Shown here: one piece after another, positions 49,191 to 58,574 of the stretch
How positions within the stretch are numbered: the stretch's first letter is position 1
How the letters are laid out: each line of letters starts with the position of its first letter
Source of the DNA: Merdimmobilis hominis
GTDB taxonomy: Bacteria; Bacillota; Clostridia; Oscillospirales; Ruminococcaceae
DNA length: 64,000 bases
Direction: 5' to 3' (one strand)
Assembly: GCF_021109255.1 (NCBI RefSeq)
Contig: NZ_JAJODG010000001.1
The notes under the pieces: model-generated
Databases searched by the model: none
Seen by the model: only the letters and a program-made list of their open reading frames with translations
Told to the model about the DNA's origin: nothing
Position numbers and translations under genes: made by a program

Positions 49191-49859
49191 CTATTTCTGC
49201 TCCACCTCTTTGGCGGCCTCTTTTTCCGCCAGGTCTTTGACTCGGTAGCTCAAGGTCATCAAGCTGTCCCCCAGGTGGACATTCTCCACCACAATGCTGT
49301 CGTAGTTGACCGCCAGATCGTAGTGGGAGAAATTCCAGAACCCGCGGATGCCCAAGCCAACCAAAAGGTCGGCGATCTCCTGTGCCGCTTCCTTTGGGAT
49401 GCACAGTACCGCCATCTTCGGGCGGTACTGCTGACAAAAAGCAGTCAGATCGCTGACATCCCGGATGGGGAGCCCACGGACCCGGCGGCCGATGACCTCG
49501 CTGTTTTTGTCAAAGATGCCGATGAGATCGAACCCCTTGTTTTCAAAATCCATATGGGTGGCGATGGTGCGGCCCAGGTTGCCAGCGCCGATCAAAATGG
49601 TCTTGACGCCCAGGTTTAACCCCAGGATGTTGCCGATCTCCCCATGGAGGGCGGATACGTTGTACCCATACCCCTGCTGGCCGAATCCCCCAAAGCAATT
49701 GAGATCCTGCCGGATTTGGGAAGCGGTCAGCCGCATGATCTGTGCCAACTCCCGGGAAGAGATGCGGTTGACCCCACTTTTTAAAAGTTCCCCCAAGAAC
49801 CGGTAATAGCGCGGCAGGCGCTTGATTACCGAGAGGGATACTGTATCACTTTTTGCCAT
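49191..49859 (-). CDS. rex: Redox-sensing repressor Rex
   Basis: A 222-aa repressor that senses the NADH/NAD ratio and controls fermentation genes. N-terminal winged helix (SVIKRLPRYYRFLGELL, then QIRQDLNCFG), Rossmann motif LIGAGNLGRTIA near 90, and C-terminal swap helix. GGGAG is 8 nt before the ATG. No complete Rex operator was identified upstream. Confidence 0.95.
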   Translation of the reverse strand: MAKSDTVSLSVIKRLPRYYRFLGELLKSGVNRISSRELAQIMRLTASQIRQDLNCFGGFGQQGYGYNVSALHGEIGNILGLNLGVKTILIGAGNLGRTIATHMDFENKGFDLIGIFDKNSEVIGRRVRGLPIRDVSDLTAFCQQYRPKMAVLCIPKEAAQEIADLLVGLGIRGFWNFSHYDLAVNYDSIVVENVHLGDSLMTLSYRVKDLAEKEAAKEVEQK

Positions 49860-50158
49860 TGCAATCACTCCCAACAAGACAGAAAGGACAAAATAAAAGT
49901 AGCATAAATAGTGTAAACGAATTTGGTGGAAAAGTCAAATAAGCAGCAATTGTTTGTAGGATTGCCGGAATTGGCCGGATTGTTTGCGCTACCTCCATGA
50001 TTTATTCACAAATATTCGCTATACTAAAAACAGAAATGACCTTTGTACAAAGCTCTTTCCCATGGAGCGAGTAGACGACCATTCCCTTCGGGCCAGGGGC
50101 AGATGCGGTTTTCCCCTGTGTCGCCGCTGGGGTTTATCCGAATAAAAGGAGTAATGAC

Positions 50159-50617
50159 ATGAACAAACAACCTCTTTACGATCTGCCGGAAAATCTGGAT
50201 GAATTGGAGCCGGAGCGCAGGGTCACCGTCGTCTGTGTTACCAACCAATTTCAATGCGACCGCATCATCAAGGCAGGACGGGTGATGGCAGATCTGAGCA
50301 ACACCGCCTTAAACGTCATCAGTGTGGCCAACCCGGGAAGGGACCAGGACCCTGCCGCATTGCAGCACCTGTTTGATGTCACCAAGGAAAATGGGGGGAG
50401 TATGTCAATCTTATATGAGCTTGACCCAGCCAAGGCAATTATCCGTTATTTGAAGGAAAACAAAACATCCTATGTGCTCACTGGCATGCCGGAGAATGAA
50501 AATTCCATCCTCTATCAGATTTGGGAGAAGTTCACCCATATCACTTTCTTAACCGTCACCCCGGAAGGGGAACTCCAGGAGGCGGGCCGCGCCAGGTCCC
50601 TGCAAGCCGCCAATTGA
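50159..50617 (+). CDS. Universal-stress-protein-like (UspA fold) protein
   Basis: A 152-aa cytosolic protein with the nucleotide-binding UspA pattern: RVTVVCVTNQFQCDRII near the start, TALNVISVANPG, and the late strand YVLTGMPENEN. AAAGGAG is 7 nt before the ATG. A TATACT -10 lies at 50020-50025 with a weak -35, leaving a GC-rich leader of about 130 nt. It is followed 23 bp later by an alpha/beta hydrolase gene. Confidence 0.75.
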   Translation: MNKQPLYDLPENLDELEPERRVTVVCVTNQFQCDRIIKAGRVMADLSNTALNVISVANPGRDQDPAALQHLFDVTKENGGSMSILYELDPAKAIIRYLKENKTSYVLTGMPENENSILYQIWEKFTHITFLTVTPEGELQEAGRARSLQAAN

Positions 50618-50640
50618 TTCTATGAAAAGGAGCGATTGTC

Positions 50641-51579
50641 ATGCAAATCCGCGTCGATGAAATTTCCTTTGCCAGCAGCAACGGGCGCAGTCTGGTCAAA
50701 GGCTGGGTCTATGCCCCGATGGAAGGGGATTGCAAGGGAATTGTGCAGATCTCTCACGGCATGTGCGAATACATCGGCCGGTATGATCCCTTCCTCCGCT
50801 TTTTGGCGCAGCACGGGTATGTCGCCTGCGGCAACGACCATATTGGCCACGGCCACAGCAGCCCAGATGAGGACCACCTGGGCTATATGGGGGGGATGGA
50901 GGGCGACCGCTGGATTGTGGAGGATCTGCACCGCTTCAACCGGATTGTCCGCAAAATCCACCCCGGCTTGCCCTGTGTCATGCTGGGCCACAGCATGGGT
51001 TCCTTTGCCGCGCGGGTGTATGCTGCCCAATATGGGCATACCCTGGCAGGGTTAATTTTAAGCGGCACTGGGGGGAAGAACCCCGCCGCCCCTCTGGGGG
51101 AGAAGCTGGCCCGTGCTCTCAGCCGCAGGGCAGGGGAACGGGAGCGGACTCCTGTGCTGACCAGGCTGATCTTCCAGGATTACAACCGAGCCTTTGAGCC
51201 CCGCCGCACCGACAGCGACTGGCTCACCCGGGACAATGACCTGGTAGACCGGTATATTGACGACCCTTTCTGCACCTTTACCTTCACCAATTCCGCCTAT
51301 GCGGCGTTGCTGCGGCTGCACCATCAGGCCAACAGCCGAAAGACCTTTCAAAGGACCCCCAAGGAACTGCCGGTTTACCTGTTCTCCGGGGACAAAGATC
51401 CGGTGGGAGGAAACGGGGAAGGGGTAGCCCAGGTGTTCCGGAGGTACAATGAGGCCGGGCTGTGGGATGTGGAACTGAAGCTCTACCCCGATGGCCGCCA
51501 CGAGATGCTCAACGAACTCAACCGACAAGAGGTCTATAAGGATGTCTTGGGATGGCTGGACTTCCATTTGGCGGAATAG
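50641..51579 (+). CDS. Alpha/beta hydrolase, monoacylglycerol-lipase-like
   Basis: A 312-aa cytosolic serine hydrolase of the Hydrolase_4/serine aminopeptidase S33 type. HGMCEYIGRYDPFLRFL oxyanion region near 38, nucleophile elbow GHSMGS near 118, catalytic Asp in SGDKDPVGG near 262 and His in DGRHEML near 288. AAGGAG precedes the ATG. Cotranscribed with the stress protein by spacing. Substrate is likely a lipid ester (family inference). Confidence 0.88.
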   Translation: MQIRVDEISFASSNGRSLVKGWVYAPMEGDCKGIVQISHGMCEYIGRYDPFLRFLAQHGYVACGNDHIGHGHSSPDEDHLGYMGGMEGDRWIVEDLHRFNRIVRKIHPGLPCVMLGHSMGSFAARVYAAQYGHTLAGLILSGTGGKNPAAPLGEKLARALSRRAGERERTPVLTRLIFQDYNRAFEPRRTDSDWLTRDNDLVDRYIDDPFCTFTFTNSAYAALLRLHHQANSRKTFQRTPKELPVYLFSGDKDPVGGNGEGVAQVFRRYNEAGLWDVELKLYPDGRHEMLNELNRQEVYKDVLGWLDFHLAE

Positions 51580-51616
51580 AGGGAAAGGCCCGCCTTGAAA
51601 AAAGCAGTGCAAAAAG

Positions 51617-51648
51617 AAAAGCCCTTGGGAATTATCCCAAGGGCTTTT
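51617..51648. terminator. Bidirectional terminator between hydrolase and rny
   Basis: A 14-bp perfect stem (51617-51630 with 51635-51648) with an ATTA loop and A/T flanks. Confidence 0.85.
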
Positions 51649-51656
51649 GCATGTTC

Positions 51657-53207
51657 CTATTTGGCATAGTCCACCGAACGGGTTTCGCGGATCAAGTTGA
51701 CTTTGATCTGTCCAGGGTATTCCATCTCATCTTCGATCTTTTTGGCGATTTCCCGGGCGGTGATAACCATCTGATCGTCGCTGATCACATCGGGTTTGAT
51801 CATGACGCGGATCTCACGGCCGGCCTGGATGGCGAAGCATTTCTCCACCCCATTGAAGGAATTTGCAATCTCCTCCAGCTTCTCCAGGCGCTTGATGTAA
51901 TTCTCCAGGTTCTCACGGCGGGCACCGGGACGCGCGGCGGAGATGGCATCAGCAGCCTGCACCAGGCAGGCGACGATGGTTTTAGGCTCCACATCGTTGT
52001 GGTGGGCCTCAATGGCGTGGATAATCTCCGGGCTTTCCTTGTACTTTTTGGCGATGTCTACGCCGATGGCCACATGGGAGCCTTCGATTTCATGGGTGAG
52101 GGCCTTGCCGATGTCGTGGATCAAACCGGCGCGGCGTGCTTGGTTGACGTCTGCGCCCACTTCGGCGGCCATAATGCCGGCCAGGTGAGCGACTTCCACT
52201 GAATGGGCCAGGACATTCTGGCCATAGCTGGTGCGGTACCGCATCCGGCCCAAAAGCTTGATCAACTCGGGATGCATGGCATGGACGCCGGTTTCAATGA
52301 CAGCGCGCTCGCCGTCCTGCTTGATCTTCTGCTCCACTTCGCGGCGGGCCTTGTCCACCATTTCCTCGATGCGGGCGGGGTGGATGCGGCCGTCCTGGAT
52401 CAATCGCTCCAGGGCGATGCGGGCGATCTCCCGCTTCACCGTGTCGTGGCAGGAGAGGGTGATGGCTTCCGGCGTGTCGTCGATGATCAGGTCGACGCCG
52501 GTCAAGGTCTCCAGGGTGCGGATGTTGCGGCCTTCACGGCCTATGATCCGGCCCTTCATCTCATCATTGGGCAGGGGGACTACCGACACAGTGACCTCAG
52601 CCACATGGTCGGCGGCACACCGCTGGATGGCTTGGGTAATAATCTCGCGGGCCTTCTGGTCCGCTTCATCCTTCAGCCGCTGTTCGATCTGGGTGATCTT
52701 CAGGGCCTTCTCATGGGTCAGTTCATTCTCCAGGTTGGTGAGCAGGTATTCCTTAGCTTGGTCAGCGGTGTAGCCGGAGATTTTCTCCAGCATCTCAAAC
52801 TGGTGTTTTTTCACCAGGTCCGCCTCTTTAAGCTGCTCCTCCACCTCAGTCATCTTCTTTTGCAGGGCTTCTTCTTTCTTCTCCTGGTTTTCCAGTTTGC
52901 GGTCCAGGGATTCTTCCTTCTGCTGGATGCGCCGCTCCAGTCGGGATACCTCGCTGCGGCGGTCCTTTAATTCTTTTTCGGTCTCAGTTCGCATGCGATA
53001 GATTTCATCTTTCGCTTCGACAATTGCTTCTTTCTTTTTGCTTTCTGCTGTTTTCAGAGCCTCGCTGACCAGCCGCTTCGCCTCATCTTCGGCGGAGCCC
53101 AGTTCAGCTTCGGCGATCCGTTTTCTATATTTCACGCCCAGGGGAAAGGCGATAATCAAGCCGGCAGCAAACGCAATGATACCGATATAGATTGTCATGT
53201 CGCCCAT
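51657..53207 (-). CDS. rny: Ribonuclease Y
   Basis: A 516-aa membrane-anchored endoribonuclease that starts mRNA decay. One N-terminal helix (about 3-25), a long coiled coil (about 30-190), a KH domain (GRIIGREGRNIRTLE) and an HD domain (HIDIGKA-type RAGLIHDIGKALTHE, HHNDVEP). The start is uncertain: the ATG at 53207 is about 13 nt after GGAGG, and the ATG at 53219 only 1 nt after it. Upstream at 53220-53422 nothing else was recognised. Confidence 0.93.
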   Translation of the reverse strand: MGDMTIYIGIIAFAAGLIIAFPLGVKYRKRIAEAELGSAEDEAKRLVSEALKTAESKKKEAIVEAKDEIYRMRTETEKELKDRRSEVSRLERRIQQKEESLDRKLENQEKKEEALQKKMTEVEEQLKEADLVKKHQFEMLEKISGYTADQAKEYLLTNLENELTHEKALKITQIEQRLKDEADQKAREIITQAIQRCAADHVAEVTVSVVPLPNDEMKGRIIGREGRNIRTLETLTGVDLIIDDTPEAITLSCHDTVKREIARIALERLIQDGRIHPARIEEMVDKARREVEQKIKQDGERAVIETGVHAMHPELIKLLGRMRYRTSYGQNVLAHSVEVAHLAGIMAAEVGADVNQARRAGLIHDIGKALTHEIEGSHVAIGVDIAKKYKESPEIIHAIEAHHNDVEPKTIVACLVQAADAISAARPGARRENLENYIKRLEKLEEIANSFNGVEKCFAIQAGREIRVMIKPDVISDDQMVITAREIAKKIEDEMEYPGQIKVNLIRETRSVDYAK

Positions 53208-53422
53208 ACGATGTTTCATACCTCCTTTGTTTGAATTTTGGAAATTGAATATTGTAATATAGATCAGGGTAGCATTTTCAAAAACCAGTGGGCCATGGGG
53301 ACAGGCCATAGCCCTCCACTCTAAAAAAACGCTATTTCTATTTTACCGTTCCGTGGGTGTGATGTCAAGGTGAATGTATGGACGGGGCATTTAAAATGGA
53401 TGGAACCGCCAAAGATTTGGCC

Positions 53423-53451
53423 TTGACAAATCTCTACCCCGGTGGTATGAT
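53423..53451 (+). promoter_or_regulatory. Promoter of the thrS T-box leader
   Basis: TTGACA at 53423-53428, exactly 17 nt, TATGAT at 53446-53451. Confidence 0.8.
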
Positions 53452-53458
53452 ACACAGT

Positions 53459-53738
53459 AATCAGCAAAGGCTGAGGATTTTTATAAGAACTGAAATCGTT
53501 GATGAGGACGTTGCCGTCCCAAACAACCATACCAGAGAGGAAGCGCCACCGGCTGAAAGCGCGTCTATGGAAGGAATGGCAGATACCACCTCTGAGAGTG
53601 CGATTAAGGCTTGTCCCCAAACGCGCCGCGTGACAGCGTTACCCAGTCTACGAGGGGCAGGGTGTTTTCCTGCAATTCGGGTGGAACCGTGGAGCATTTG
53701 CTTCATCCCGTGTTTTCTGCGCGGGATGGGGCTTTTTT
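53459..53738 (+). promoter_or_regulatory. T-box riboswitch of thrS
   Basis: The leader holds the conserved T-box sequence GGGTGGAACCGTGG (53679-53692), which binds the tRNA acceptor end, then a terminator stem (53704-53710 with 53722-53728) and seven T (53732-53738). An AGAGAGGAAGC motif near 53532 marks stem I. ACC codons in ATACCACC at 53584-53590 are the candidate threonine specifier. Uncharged tRNA-Thr would favour the antiterminator. The long ORF read across this region is therefore not a gene. Confidence 0.9.
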
Positions 53739-53742
53739 TATT

Positions 53743-53790
53743 TCATCCTCCCGCAAAGATGCAAGGGCTCCCCCCCCAGGGGGAGGATGA
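53743..53790 (+). other. Second stem-loop between T-box and thrS
   Basis: TCATCCTCCC at 53743-53752 pairs with GGGAGGATGA at 53781-53790, and flanking TTATTTCA/TGAAATAA extends it. It has no T-run; possibly an RNA-stability or cleavage element of the read-through mRNA. Confidence 0.5.
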
Positions 53791-53848
53791 TTTGAAATAA
53801 AAACCGCAGACTATGGATAGAATTTTTGTGAAAAGGAGCGAGCGAACT

Positions 53849-55753
53849 ATGATCAACATCACCTTAAAAGACGGCGTCGCCAAGGAGTACCAGGCTCCGA
53901 TTACCCCTATTGAGATCGCAAAAGACCTCTCTGCCGGCCTGGCCAAAGCCGCCTGCGCTGCAAAAGTGAACGGCGAGCTTCGGGACCTGCGCTTCCCCAT
54001 CGAAAGCGACGCCAATGTGTCCATCCTCACCTTTGAGGACGCCGAGGGCAAAAAGGCATTCTGGCACACCAGCGCCCATGTGTTGGCCCAGGCGGTGCAG
54101 CACCTGTATCCCGAGGCTAAACTGACCATCGGCCCCGCGGTGGACAACGGCTTCTATTATGACATCGACGTGGAGAAGCCCTTTGTGGCAGAAGACCTGG
54201 AGAAGATCGAAGCCGAAATGAAGAAGATCGTCAAGGAAGGGGAAGCATTGGAGCGGTTTGAGCTCTCTGGCGACGAGGCCAAAGAGCTGATGAAGGATAA
54301 CCCCTACAAGGTCGAATTGATCGAGGAGCACGCTGGAAAAGGGGAGAAGCTGAGCTTCTTCCGCCAGGGCGATTTCACCGACCTGTGCGCCGGCCCCCAC
54401 CTGATGAATACCAGCCCCATCAAGGCCATCAAGCTGACCCAGTGCACCGGCGCCTATTGGCGCGGCGACGCCAACAACCGGATGCTGTGCCGGGTGTACG
54501 GCATCAGCTTCCCCAAGGCTTCTATGCTGGAAGAGCACCTGAAGATGCTGGAAGAGGCCAAAAAGCGGGATCACCGCAAACTGGGCAAAGAGCTGGAGCT
54601 CTTCGACATCTTTGAGGAAGGCCCCGGATTCCCGGTGTTCCTGCCCAAGGGTATGGCCCTTCGCAATACCTTGGAAGGCTACTGGAGGGAGCTGCACCGC
54701 AAGGCCGGCTATCTGGAGATCCGCACCCCCCTCATCCTCAACGAGGAGCTGTGGCACCGTTCCGGCCACTGGGACCATTATAAAGACAATATGTACACCA
54801 CCGTCATCGACGGGGAGGACTACGCTGTCAAGCCGATGAACTGCCCCGGCGGCATGCTGGTCTACAAGAGCAAGCCCCGCTCCTATCGGGATCTGCCCCT
54901 GCGCATGGGTGAGCTGGGTATCGTCCACCGCCACGAGCTCTCCGGCGCCCTCCACGGCCTGATGCGGGTTCGCTGCTTCACCCAGGACGACGCCCACATC
55001 TTTATGACCGAGGATATGATCAAGGACGAGATCAAAGGCGTTGCCGCCTTGATCGATGAGGTCTATTCCATGTTCGGCTTCAAGTACCATGTGGAGCTCT
55101 CCACCATGCCCGAGGACCACATGGGCTCCCTGGAGCAGTGGGAGCAGGCAACCTCCGCCCTGGAGAATGCCCTGAAAGAGCTGGGCCGCGACTATGTGAT
55201 CAACGAGGGCGACGGCGCTTTCTATGGCCCCAAGATCGACTTCCATCTGGAGGACTGCTTGGGCCGGACCTGGCAGTGCGGCACCATCCAGCTGGACTAC
55301 CAGATGCCCGAACGGTTTGACCTGGAGTACACCGGCGCAGATGGCGAGAAGCACCGCCCCATCATGATCCACCGGGTGCTGTTTGGCTCCATTGAGCGGT
55401 TCATCGGCATCCTCACCGAGCATTTTGCCGGCGCGTTCCCCATGTGGCTGGCTCCAGTGCAGGTCAAAGTGATCCCTGTCTCTGAGAAGCATATGGACTA
55501 TGCCAAAGGCGTTTACCAGAAGCTGTTTGACGCCGGCCTGCGGGTGGAGCTGGATGAGCGCAATGAGAAGATTGGCTACAAGATCCGGGAAGCCCAGTTG
55601 GAGAAGGTCCCCTACATGCTGATTGTAGGCGACAAAGAGGAGGAGGCGGGCAACGTTTCGGTCCGCTCCCGCAGCGATGGCGACAAGGGTGTCAGCACCC
55701 TGGAGGATTTCCTCTGTGCCATCAAAGTGGAGATCGATTCTAAGGCGCAGTAA
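53849..55753 (+). CDS. thrS: Threonyl-tRNA synthetase
   Basis: A 634-aa class II synthetase. Domains are TGS (about 1-60), the editing domain with HTSAHVLAQAV and the CxxxH-type zinc region, the catalytic core (MNCPGGMLVYKS, motif 2 RCFTQDDAHIF, motif 3 HRVLFGSIERFIGILTEH) and the anticodon-binding domain (VKVIPVSEKHMDYAKGVYQK). AAGGAG is about 10 nt before the ATG. It is regulated by the T-box upstream and closed by a strong terminator. Confidence 0.97.
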   Translation: MINITLKDGVAKEYQAPITPIEIAKDLSAGLAKAACAAKVNGELRDLRFPIESDANVSILTFEDAEGKKAFWHTSAHVLAQAVQHLYPEAKLTIGPAVDNGFYYDIDVEKPFVAEDLEKIEAEMKKIVKEGEALERFELSGDEAKELMKDNPYKVELIEEHAGKGEKLSFFRQGDFTDLCAGPHLMNTSPIKAIKLTQCTGAYWRGDANNRMLCRVYGISFPKASMLEEHLKMLEEAKKRDHRKLGKELELFDIFEEGPGFPVFLPKGMALRNTLEGYWRELHRKAGYLEIRTPLILNEELWHRSGHWDHYKDNMYTTVIDGEDYAVKPMNCPGGMLVYKSKPRSYRDLPLRMGELGIVHRHELSGALHGLMRVRCFTQDDAHIFMTEDMIKDEIKGVAALIDEVYSMFGFKYHVELSTMPEDHMGSLEQWEQATSALENALKELGRDYVINEGDGAFYGPKIDFHLEDCLGRTWQCGTIQLDYQMPERFDLEYTGADGEKHRPIMIHRVLFGSIERFIGILTEHFAGAFPMWLAPVQVKVIPVSEKHMDYAKGVYQKLFDAGLRVELDERNEKIGYKIREAQLEKVPYMLIVGDKEEEAGNVSVRSRSDGDKGVSTLEDFLCAIKVEIDSKAQ

Positions 55754-55776
55754 TCCCTTATATAAATAGGTATAGA

Positions 55777-55818
55777 AGAGCCCCAGGGGAGTACATCCCC
55801 CGGGGCTCTTGTTTTTTC
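55777..55818 (+). terminator. Terminator of thrS
   Basis: Stem 55777-55790 with about 55796-55809 and a following T-rich run. The remaining 55819-56031 is AT-rich with no recognised gene. Confidence 0.8.
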
Positions 55819-56000
55819 ATCCAGATTTCAGGCAAAACTGGAAATTTGTTCATATCTTGGGGATAAGATAGATACAGCCATGGGAAAATATCCTTGGAGC
55901 ACAGGAGTCTACCAACTTGTTAAGAATAAAAAGTTGGCAAATATTTATTGATGTTGCACAATAATTGTGTATTTTCTGTTACGATATCAGGCGATTTGGT

Positions 56001-56018
56001 TGTAAAATAGTAACAAAC
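56001..56018 (+). promoter_or_regulatory. TGTAAA/GTAACA element upstream of the M23 gene
   Basis: TGTAAAATAGTAACAAA just upstream of the promoter uses the same half-sites as the boxes at 15.8-20.3 kb, but in inverted, not direct, arrangement. Confidence 0.3.
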
Positions 56019-56031
56019 AGAGCCCCAAACC

Positions 56032-56060
56032 TTGATTTTAACAGGTTTTTGCGCTATAAT
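56032..56060 (+). promoter_or_regulatory. Promoter of the M23 peptidase gene
   Basis: TTGATT at 56032-56037, 17-nt spacer, TATAAT at 56055-56060; start near 56067. Confidence 0.7.
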
Positions 56061-56110
56061 CAGGAAGTGAAAAAATGTCCAATGGGACAGAAGGAAAGGG
56101 GTTGATGCCG

Positions 56111-57898
56111 ATGGCTCTCAAATTCGTGCGCGGTCAAGGCGATGGCCAGGCCGAGAGCGGTGAGGGGCAAAAGGCAGATAACACACATTCCCCCGACAAT
56201 AAGTCCAAATGGCTTGTCAACTATAAAGACCGGCTGTACCGGCTTAGTTACTACACCGGCGTTCAACTGATGCGCTTTGGCAAGCGGATTCGCCGCCATG
56301 CTGTCGCTGCGGTGCTGGATGCCCAAGATTGGCTGCTGGAACAGAGTGCAGAGACCCGGGAGCGGGCCGCTTATGCTAGGATTAGCTTGCGTCGCACCTT
56401 GGAACAGGAGTTTTTCTCGCCGGTTCGTGCCTTCAGGGCCCGGGTGAAGGAACTGCGGGCGGAGTATGATTCCGCTAAGAGCCAAGGCGGCGACCAGATG
56501 GAAAGCTTTTTGGCTGCAACCAGCCAGGAACTGTGGGCAGAGACCCGCAAAGTTCTGGGGATTACCTTCAACTACGTAGCCCCTTTGGGGGCGGCGGCTT
56601 TGTTGTTTGTCACCATTACCACGGTGAACAGTTTCTCCTTTGGCTTGAAGGTGGAGTACAACAGCAAAGTGGTCGGCTATGTCCGCAGCGAGGCGGACTT
56701 TGAAGTGGCCCAGGCGGAGATGAAGAAGCGTATCATCTACGAGGATTATATCCAGCCGGAAGATGCAGTTCCCCGCTTCACCATGGCAATTGTAAACGAT
56801 AAGGACATCATCTCCACCAACGATCTGACCGACCGGCTGATCGAGTCCTCCGGCAACGAGCTTCAAGAAGCCTACGGCCTTTATATCGACAACCAGTTCA
56901 TGGGCGCCACCACTGACGGCGATTCCCTATTGGAGAATCTCAATGCCCGTTTGGAGGAATATAGCACCGGCGCCAAGGATGAAAAGGTCAGTTTTGTCAA
57001 AGACGTGCAGGTTCGGGAAGGCTTGTATCCTCTCACCTCTATTGTGGATTTGCGCAACATTGAATCCGAATTGGACAAGGATGAGTCGGAGGAGCGGATC
57101 TACACCGTGCAGAAGGGGGATGCCCCCACCCTGATCGCGCAGAAATATGACATGCGGTATTCCGATCTGAAAGAGCTTAACCCGGAGATTGAAACTGAGC
57201 TCTTTGTGGGGCAGGAGGTTTTGATTTCCCGCTCAGTCCCCTTCTTAGGGGTTCAGGTAACCAAGACAGTGACCGAAACTGAGGATATTCCCTATGAGAT
57301 TGAACAGGTCACTGACAACAGCTACAACGAGGGCTTTACCAAAGTTTCGGTGAAGGGACAAACCGGTGAAAAAGAAGTAACCAGCCAGATCACCTATGTG
57401 GACGGCGTGGAGACCGAACGGATTGTCCTAGACAGCCGGGTAGTTAAAGAACCAGTGACACAGAAGGTGATCGTAGGCGGAAATAAACCTCTCTCCTACA
57501 TCCCTACCTCCGGAGGCACCAACAATGGCGGGTTTATCTGGCCGGTTGGCGGAAACGGCGGTTATGTCAGCTGTAGAATCTGGGGATATTCTGGCCACAC
57601 CGGTGTGGACATTGCCAGCCAGCCGGGAACCCCTATTTATGCAGCGGCTGCTGGGCAGGTAGTCACCGCCCAATACTGGGGCGGCGCATATGGTCATTAC
57701 GTCAAGATCAGCCATGGAAACGGCCTGTATACCTTGTATGCCCACAACAGCAAGTTGTATGTGAATCCGGGCGATTATGTGGAGCAGGGCCAGCTGATTG
57801 CGGCTATGGGGCGTACCGGCCGGGCCACCGGAAACCACTGCCATTTTGAAATTATCAACAATGGCCGGTATCTGGATCCCCTGCAATACATCGGCTAA
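56111..57898 (+). CDS. M23 peptidase with LysM and G5 domains
   Basis: A 595-aa membrane-anchored cell-wall hydrolase. A basic cytoplasmic N-terminal region precedes one helix (VAPLGAAALLFVTITTV near 155-172). Then come an acidic region, a LysM domain (YTVQKGDAPTLIAQKYDMRY near 335), a G5 domain (about 380-460) and an M23 endopeptidase domain with HTGVDIA, YTLYAHN and GNHCHFEI metal/catalytic motifs. The chosen ATG is 9 nt after AAAGGGG; an ATG at 56075 would be only about 8 nt into the transcript. Likely cleaves peptidoglycan cross-links; a SpoIIQ-like or growth role is possible. Confidence 0.88.
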   Translation: MALKFVRGQGDGQAESGEGQKADNTHSPDNKSKWLVNYKDRLYRLSYYTGVQLMRFGKRIRRHAVAAVLDAQDWLLEQSAETRERAAYARISLRRTLEQEFFSPVRAFRARVKELRAEYDSAKSQGGDQMESFLAATSQELWAETRKVLGITFNYVAPLGAAALLFVTITTVNSFSFGLKVEYNSKVVGYVRSEADFEVAQAEMKKRIIYEDYIQPEDAVPRFTMAIVNDKDIISTNDLTDRLIESSGNELQEAYGLYIDNQFMGATTDGDSLLENLNARLEEYSTGAKDEKVSFVKDVQVREGLYPLTSIVDLRNIESELDKDESEERIYTVQKGDAPTLIAQKYDMRYSDLKELNPEIETELFVGQEVLISRSVPFLGVQVTKTVTETEDIPYEIEQVTDNSYNEGFTKVSVKGQTGEKEVTSQITYVDGVETERIVLDSRVVKEPVTQKVIVGGNKPLSYIPTSGGTNNGGFIWPVGGNGGYVSCRIWGYSGHTGVDIASQPGTPIYAAAAGQVVTAQYWGGAYGHYVKISHGNGLYTLYAHNSKLYVNPGDYVEQGQLIAAMGRTGRATGNHCHFEIINNGRYLDPLQYIG

Positions 57899-57905
57899 CA
57901 AACTT

Positions 57906-57941
57906 AAATACGGCGGGAAGGGCTTTTCCCGCCGTATTTTT
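57906..57941 (+). terminator. Terminator of the M23 gene
   Basis: A 14-bp perfect stem (57906-57919 with 57926-57939) and T-run. Confidence 0.85.
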
Positions 57942-58111
57942 CTGCCTGGGCGGGGGCAAAGTATTAAAATTAAAAAAATTCTGTTCGCTTGATTATCCTG
58001 TATATGTCCGGCCTGGTTGGACAAACACTGCGGTTTCAAAGATCCTCCAGAGATGCCTCATGGTCACTTTATAAATCTCCTATGGCAATCAATAAAAAAT
58101 AGCAGGACGAG

Positions 58112-58123
58112 ACGAAATTTCGT
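58112..58123. repeat. Perfect 12-bp palindrome at a promoter
   Basis: ACGAAATTTCGT covers the expected -35 position of the TATAAT at 58146-58151, a place for a repressor. It matches no operator that I recognise. Confidence 0.35.
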
Positions 58124-58482
58124 AGAAATTTTTCGGAAAGGTTGCTATAATACTAGTTGCCACAGAGCCGTGAGGAGAAATTGTAGGCCATTTTGGAAGG
58201 GGCATTATGGTGCTAGAGGAAAGAAAATGGTTTTGCCAGTTGAACCCAATTATATTGTGAAAAATGTCTGATTAACCTTATTTTTTTACATAATTTTGGA
58301 TGGGTTAGCTAAGAAATGTCACCGAGCGGGAATAATTATGAAACAAAAGGCGCAGATTGGCGGTAAATTTCCCGAGGGCTTTTATTTTGCCTGCCGCGGT
58401 GATATAATAACGACAGAAAGAGTTTGTTTTCTGCGAAGACCCAGCGAGATACAAATCCGATTTTTTGTTTTTTCTTGTTTCT

Positions 58483-58526
58483 CTTTGGCGCTTGTTGGCG
58501 CTTGTAGCCAAAGGGGTTGTTTTTTT
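58483..58526 (+). terminator. Terminator/attenuator just upstream of murA
   Basis: CTTTGGC (58483-58489) pairs with GCCAAAG (58507-58513); the loop contains two tandem copies of GGCGCTTGT-like sequence, and T residues follow at 58520-58526. It ends 48 nt before the murA start codon, so transcription from upstream would have to pass it. Confidence 0.55.
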
Positions 58527-58574
58527 GCCAGTTTTATAGGCAGAGGATTTCTATATGGAAAGGGAGTAAACGCT

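Larger units (their letters stand above)
57942..58574 (+). other. Long leader/intergenic region upstream of murA
   Basis: A 630-bp region without a convincing gene. It has a TATAAT at 58146-58151 preceded by the palindrome ACGAAATTTCGT (58112-58123), an extended -10 TGATATAAT at 58400-58408 with no good -35, and a terminator-like hairpin at 58483-58526 just before murA. A 17-codon ORF starting at 58207 after AAGGGG is too short to call. Confidence 0.55.

Noticed and set aside
49860..50025. Rex operator in front of rex or the stress-protein gene
   Set aside because: Only the half-site TTCACAA was found at 50004-50010; no inverted partner at the right spacing.
50026..50158. Riboswitch in the leader of the stress-protein gene
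   Set aside because: The leader is GC-rich with short inverted repeats, but no conserved riboswitch core was recognised.
53378..53800. 140-codon ORF upstream of thrS
   Set aside because: It lies across the promoter, T-box sequence and terminator of the thrS leader.
58017..58271. 84-codon ORF upstream of murA
   Set aside because: No ribosome binding site, overlaps a promoter and palindrome, and has no recognisable composition of a protein.
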